Part shown: piece by piece, positions 60,608-64,000 of the stretch
Numbering within the stretch: the first letter of the stretch is position 1
Layout: each line of letters starts with the position of its first letter
From: Caldisericales bacterium
Lineage (GTDB): Bacteria > Caldisericota > Caldisericia > JAAYUI01
Direction: 5' to 3'
Length of the DNA stretch: 64,000 bases
NCBI GenBank assembly: GCA_022707885.1
Contig: JAKIZT010000005.1
Coordinates: 62,001 to 126,000 of the forward strand
The notes under the pieces: generated by a model
What the model saw: only the letters and a program-made list of their open reading frames with translations
Told to the model about the DNA's origin: nothing
The model's database searches: none
Program-made: the position numbers and the translations under genes

Positions 60608-61162
60608 ATGGAAAAAGCTGTTTTTGGGAGAATAATCAGGCTTGACGAAGAGCTTAGGAAAGCAGGCATCGAAAAGAAAACGGTCGACAAGATAATGGAG
60701 GGTGGAGACAAGATACTGAAAACCTCCAGACCGGCCGACAAGGCAGCCTGGATGAAGATCGCCATGGACAGGATGGATTCGCTCCTGCCAGAGGAAACCA
60801 GGGTGAAAGTCAGGGAAGAATGCGCATGTTGCACAACAGGAAGCAGACTCAAGCTCATGAAAAAACTTTCGGAGAAAAACAAGGACCTGGACAGTTTTTT
60901 CAAGGCTGTTGACAATTCGCACGTTTTTGGCAAGAAGGTTGAAAAAAAGGGCAACAAGGTTTATGTCAATTTTGGCGGCAGCAAATGCGTCTGTACGCCA
61001 AAGGTGTCAAATGAGATTTTCTCCACGACCTACTGCCAGTGCTGCAAGGGACACGTCAAAAAACTGCTTGAATCAGCCCTGAAGCACGAACTGAAAACAG
61101 ACATTGTTCAGACGGCCTGCTCGGGCGGAAAAACATGCAGTTTTGTTATATATCTAGACTAA
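60608..61162 (+). CDS. Cys-rich DUF6144-like protein
   Basis: This 184-aa protein has CACCTTGSRL, CVCTPK, YCQCCKGHVKKL and CSGGKTC, ten Cys in all, and reads like the DUF6144 family. It has no signal peptide. Metal binding is likely but the role is unknown. ATG 60608, preceded by AGGAGGG, is used rather than the frame start at 60500. A terminator shared with clpC follows. Confidence 0.75.
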   Translation: MEKAVFGRIIRLDEELRKAGIEKKTVDKIMEGGDKILKTSRPADKAAWMKIAMDRMDSLLPEETRVKVREECACCTTGSRLKLMKKLSEKNKDLDSFFKAVDNSHVFGKKVEKKGNKVYVNFGGSKCVCTPKVSNEIFSTTYCQCCKGHVKKLLESALKHELKTDIVQTACSGGKTCSFVIYLD

Positions 61163-61179
61163 ATAATCCCATAAAAACA

Positions 61180-61212
61180 AAAACCCTCAAACCTGATGGG
61201 TTTGAGGGTTTT
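61180..61212. terminator. Terminator between DUF6144-like gene and clpC
   Basis: Arms AAAACCCTCAAACC (61180-61193) and GGTTTGAGGGTTTT (61199-61212) pair perfectly around TGATG. The T-run serves the plus strand and the A-run the minus strand, so both converging genes can stop here. Confidence 0.9.
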
Positions 61213-61226
61213 CATATTTGAGTTGT

Positions 61227-63650
61227 TCAGGCTTTGGAGAGCGTAAGACCATTACCGTTCTGGTCTATTTTTATCGTATCACCACTTGAGAATTCACCTG
61301 CAAGAGTTTTCTCTGCAATCGGGTCTTCAATCAGGTTTTGTATTGCCCTGACAAGTGGCCTTGCACCAAGTTTCTGGTCATAGGATTTGTCAACCAGCGC
61401 CTTGATGGCATTGTCGGTCAGGTCTACCTTCAATCCCTCATCAGTGAGCGTTTCCGATAGCTTGTTTATCAGCAGGCGGGCAACCTGGCAAAGTTCCTCT
61501 TTGGTCAGCGGCTTGAACCTTATAACCCCGTCGATCCTGCCCAAAAATTCCGGGCGGAAGACCTTTTTGATCTCCGAGTCGAGCCTGTCACCCTCTTTTT
61601 CGTCATCCCTGGACTCTTCCAAGTCCGCACTGGCAAAACCGAGAGATTTTGTATTTTTCCACTGTGAGCCGATATTTGAGGTCATGATGACAATAGAGTG
61701 CCTGAAATCAACGAGTCTACCCTGGCTGTCTGTGAGTCTGCCATCATCCATGATCTGCAAAAGAATGTTGAACACATCAGGGTGGGCTTTTTCTATCTCG
61801 TCGAAGAGCACAACAGAGAAAGGTTTTCTCCTGATTTTTTCCGTGAGTTGACCGCCCTCTTCAAATCCCACGTATCCTGGGGGTGCGCCAACAAGCCTGC
61901 TCACAGCATGCTTCTCCATATACTCACTCATATCTATTCTGAGTAAAGCCTTTTCAGAGCCAAAAAGATGGTTTGCCAACACTCTGGCAAGTTCGGTTTT
62001 GCCAACACCACTCGGGCCCACAAACACAAAGGAACCGATTGGCCTGTTTCTTCCAGCCAGCCCAACCCTTGCCCTTCTGAGTGCCTTTGATACTGCAACA
62101 ACGGCTTCGTCCTGGCCAATGATTTTCTCATGAAGGACCTTTTCCAGGGTGAGCAATCTTTCCCTCTCCTGCTGAAGAAGTCTTGTCGTTGGTATTCCGG
62201 TCCACTGGCTGACAACATCGGCAATGTCTTCTGCTGTGACAACAAGGCTCAGCTTGTCGACGTCTTTCTGCCATTCTTCGCGCTTGATGCGGAGCTGGTC
62301 TTCTATCTCCCTCTCCTTGTCGCGAAGCTGGGCCGCTTTTTCAAACTCCTGGGATTCAGCGGCCGACTGTTTTTCTTTCCTGAGGCTGCGCTTTGTGGTT
62401 TCCATTTCCTTGATGCTCTCAGGCAAGTTCATCACTGACAGTCTGACTTTCGCGCATGCTTCATCTATCAGGTCGATTGCCTTGTCTGGAAGAAACCTTC
62501 CCTGGATGTATTGAGCAGAGAGTTTGGAGGCTGCTTCCAATGCAGTTTGTTGAATGGTTACTTTGTGATAGTTTTCGTACCTTGGTGCAAGCCCAATAAG
62601 GATTTTCACAGTCTCCTCGACAGTTGGCTCCTCGACTTGTACCATTTGGAACCTTCTTTCGAGGGCTGCGTCCTTTTCTATGGATTTTCGGTATTCGTTC
62701 ATGGTGGTAGCGCCAATACACTGGAGCTCACCCCTTGCAAGTGCTGGTTTAAGTATGTTCGATGCGTCGATTGCACCCTCTGCGGCACCTGCACCAACGA
62801 TTGTGTGTATCTCGTCTATGAAGAGGATTATTTTGCCCTGGGAATGGTCGATTTCATCAAGTATCCCTTTCAACCTCTCCTCAAACTCGCCCCTGTATTT
62901 TGTTCCAGCTATTACAGCGGCAAGATCAAGTGCCAAAACTCTTTTGTCCCTTAGCGTTTCCGGGACTTCACCATCAACAATGCGCTGGGCAAGCCCTTCA
63001 ACTATGGCAGTTTTTCCAACCCCAGGATCACCGACAAGAACAGGATTGTTCTTTGTCCTGCGTGAAAGGATCTGCGTGATCCTCTGTATTTCAACCATCC
63101 TGCCGACTGTTGGGTCAAGCTTGCCCTTTCTGGCAAGCGCAGTTAAATCCCTTGAAAATTGCTCCACAAGAGATTTCTTCCCTTTTTTGTCGTGGCCATG
63201 CTCTTCTACAGACTCATCAACTGCAGACCTGAAACGGTCCAGGTCAATGTCCATATCGCGAAGAATTCTGGCAGCAAGCCCTTCGGCTTCTGAAAGAATA
63301 CCTATGAGAAGGTGTTCTGGCGTGAGTTTTGTACTGTTTTGCGCCTTCATTTCCTTCTCTGCAAGATCGAGTGCTCTCTTCGCCCTCTCAGAAAGCACTA
63401 TGTGGCTCTTCTGGACGGGGCCAATGGCCGAATTCCTGACACCTCTTACCAGTGACACTATTCGATCGCGAAGCCCCTGGAAGTCAACTTCAAGCTCTCT
63501 CAGGGTTTGCATTGCAAAACTTGTGTTTTCGCGGATCAGGCCAAGAAGAAGGTGCTCTGTGCCAAGATAATCATTCCCAAGCTCATAAGCCTCGTCTTGT
63601 GCCAGATAAAATATCCGCTGCGTTTTTTCATCCAAATTACTCCAGTTCAT
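61227..63650 (-). CDS. clpC: AAA+ chaperone-protease ATPase ClpC
   Basis: This 807-aa protein unfolds proteins for ClpP. The Clp-N double repeat (1-145) starts [19 protein letters not shown]. The first AAA domain has Walker A GDPGVGKT (207-214). A short UVR/M region follows (about 415-450; [23 protein letters not shown]), then the second AAA with GPSGVGKT and the C-terminal domain. The short middle marks ClpC rather than ClpB. No ctsR-mcsAB lies beside it, unlike in Bacilli. Confidence 0.96.
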   Translation of the reverse strand: MNWSNLDEKTQRIFYLAQDEAYELGNDYLGTEHLLLGLIRENTSFAMQTLRELEVDFQGLRDRIVSLVRGVRNSAIGPVQKSHIVLSERAKRALDLAEKEMKAQNSTKLTPEHLLIGILSEAEGLAARILRDMDIDLDRFRSAVDESVEEHGHDKKGKKSLVEQFSRDLTALARKGKLDPTVGRMVEIQRITQILSRRTKNNPVLVGDPGVGKTAIVEGLAQRIVDGEVPETLRDKRVLALDLAAVIAGTKYRGEFEERLKGILDEIDHSQGKIILFIDEIHTIVGAGAAEGAIDASNILKPALARGELQCIGATTMNEYRKSIEKDAALERRFQMVQVEEPTVEETVKILIGLAPRYENYHKVTIQQTALEAASKLSAQYIQGRFLPDKAIDLIDEACAKVRLSVMNLPESIKEMETTKRSLRKEKQSAAESQEFEKAAQLRDKEREIEDQLRIKREEWQKDVDKLSLVVTAEDIADVVSQWTGIPTTRLLQQERERLLTLEKVLHEKIIGQDEAVVAVSKALRRARVGLAGRNRPIGSFVFVGPSGVGKTELARVLANHLFGSEKALLRIDMSEYMEKHAVSRLVGAPPGYVGFEEGGQLTEKIRRKPFSVVLFDEIEKAHPDVFNILLQIMDDGRLTDSQGRLVDFRHSIVIMTSNIGSQWKNTKSLGFASADLEESRDDEKEGDRLDSEIKKVFRPEFLGRIDGVIRFKPLTKEELCQVARLLINKLSETLTDEGLKVDLTDNAIKALVDKSYDQKLGARPLVRAIQNLIEDPIAEKTLAGEFSSGDTIKIDQNGNGLTLSKA

Positions 63651-63671
63651 GATTCACATGGTAGCAAGCGG

Positions 63672-63701
63672 AAAATAATTTATCAACAAAATTTTTGTCA
63701 A
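63672..63701 (-). promoter_or_regulatory. Possible promoter of clpC
   Basis: On the minus strand TTGACA (63701-63696), an 18-nt spacer and TATTTT (63677-63672) precede clpC by 21 nt. No CtsR box is seen. Confidence 0.45.
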
Positions 63702-63716
63702 TATCTGGTTTGCCAA

Positions 63717-63744
63717 TAGACAACCACTTTCAAATGGCTATAAT
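63717..63744 (+). promoter_or_regulatory. Promoter giving a probable leaderless transcript
   Basis: TAGACA (63717-63722), a 16-nt spacer and a perfect TATAAT (63739-63744) end 8 nt before the ATG at 63753. Confidence 0.7.
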
Positions 63745-63752
63745 ACCAGCGA

Positions 63753-64000
63753 ATGACAAAAGACATCGAATTTGAGGGAAACCAGAAAAAACGGCTTTTG
63801 ACTTATATTTGGATTGCTTTCGTTTTGATAGCCATATTTGGTTTTATTTTATTTCTGGCACCAACTTCCGGCCAGATAAAAAGCTACATTTTCAGGACCA
63901 ATGGGGAGGTCACAGTATACAATCCCACAAGTGAATCCTGGGAAGGTGCAAGACAGGGCGATGAGCTTTCAACCAATTTTAAGATCAAGACTGCTTCAAG
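63753..64000 (+). CDS. FecR-like membrane protein, 3' end outside window
   Basis: The frame starts MTKDIEFEGNQKKRLLTYIW, has one membrane helix (about 18-38) and continues NGEVTVYNPTSESWEGARQG with DELSTNFKIKT, the opening pattern of a FecR domain. FecR domains in many bacteria are extracytoplasmic and take part in signalling or envelope binding. The gene is cut at the window edge after 82 codons. It is divergent from clpC. Confidence 0.7.
   Translation, partial: MTKDIEFEGNQKKRLLTYIWIAFVLIAIFGFILFLAPTSGQIKSYIFRTNGEVTVYNPTSESWEGARQGDELSTNFKIKTAS

Noticed and set aside
62680-63570. 296-codon open frame opposite clpC
   Set aside because: It is Ser-rich, antisense to a conserved gene and has no family motif; long antisense frames arise from the codon bias of clpC.
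1-64000. CRISPR array, tRNA, rRNA, insertion sequence or prophage
   Set aside because: Gaps between genes are all under 300 nt and contain no repeat-spacer pattern, clover-leaf or transposase/integrase frame.

Overview
The window is a gene-dense bacterial chromosome segment of moderate GC. Genes overlap by 1-20 nt or lie a few nt apart over long operons, and no rRNA, tRNA, CRISPR array, transposase or prophage is visible. Oxygen defence is of the anaerobe type: rubrerythrin, desulfoferrodoxin, ferritin, FprA diiron flavoprotein and a flavin reductase-rubredoxin fusion. Arg is mostly AGG/AGA and ATA is frequent for Ile, a usage common in thermophiles. Secreted proteins repeatedly carry copper-amine-oxidase-N-like, PQQ-propeller, cohesin, dockerin or SLH-like modules. 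The conserved blocks (dnaN-recF-dciA; hrcA-rsmE-mtaB-hit-rpsU-pgpH-ybeY-dagK) resemble Firmicutes and other deep-branching anaerobes. I infer a strictly anaerobic, peptidoglycan-containing, possibly uncultured bacterium, and I do not assign a phylum.

Layout. 1-10.9 kb (+): cell-envelope operon with a subtilisin-like protease (cut by the window edge), CvpA, a SpoIID-like lytic transglycosylase, a cohesin/Ig/CuAO protein and a 1709-aa double PQQ-propeller protein with cohesin and dockerin. 11-14.4 kb (-): cupin phosphoglucose isomerase, then dciA-like, recF and dnaN. 14.5-18.8 kb (+): Cys-rich and OB-fold membrane proteins and three exported proteins with CxxCH motifs, two of them a tandem duplicate. 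18.9-28.7 kb: cold-shock gene (+), then an eight-gene minus operon pdxS-pdxT-yebC-ruvC-ruvA-ade-protease/SLH-fur. 28.7-35.5 kb (+): carbamate kinase, a Cmk-PlsC fusion, then a TlpA/FtsX/ABC/lipoprotein transport cluster resembling the P19-associated metal modules, and a Nudix hydrolase. 35.5-42.1 kb (-): GNAT, PEGA, lipoprotein, TPR, a 30-aa symporter accessory protein, a Na+/solute symporter and two lipoproteins. 42.2-51.9 kb: a membrane protein (+), then tpiA, a CNNM/CorC protein, dagK, ybeY, pgpH, rpsU, hit, mtaB, rsmE and hrcA (-). 52-57.8 kb (+): PerR-like regulator and oxidative/nitrosative stress genes. 57.8-61.2 kb (+): mgtE with an unusual leader, a PQQ-propeller protein and a Cys-rich protein. 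61.2-63.7 kb (-): clpC. A FecR-like gene runs off the right edge.

The most novel feature is the mgtE leader at 57886-58005. A 23-codon, acidic and proline-rich ORF with a strong ribosome binding site is followed by three RNA arms in which the central arm can pair either with the end of the leader ORF or with the mgtE Shine-Dalgarno. This is the logic expected of a translational Mg2+ switch analogous to, but not homologous with, enterobacterial mgtL. Other points of interest are an AhpD-like/fRMsr-like fusion, recurrent CuAO-N modules, a mosaic tandem duplication of CxxCH/EF-hand proteins, promoters placed so close to ATG codons that transcripts should be leaderless, and an extended Shine-Dalgarno in front of rpsU.
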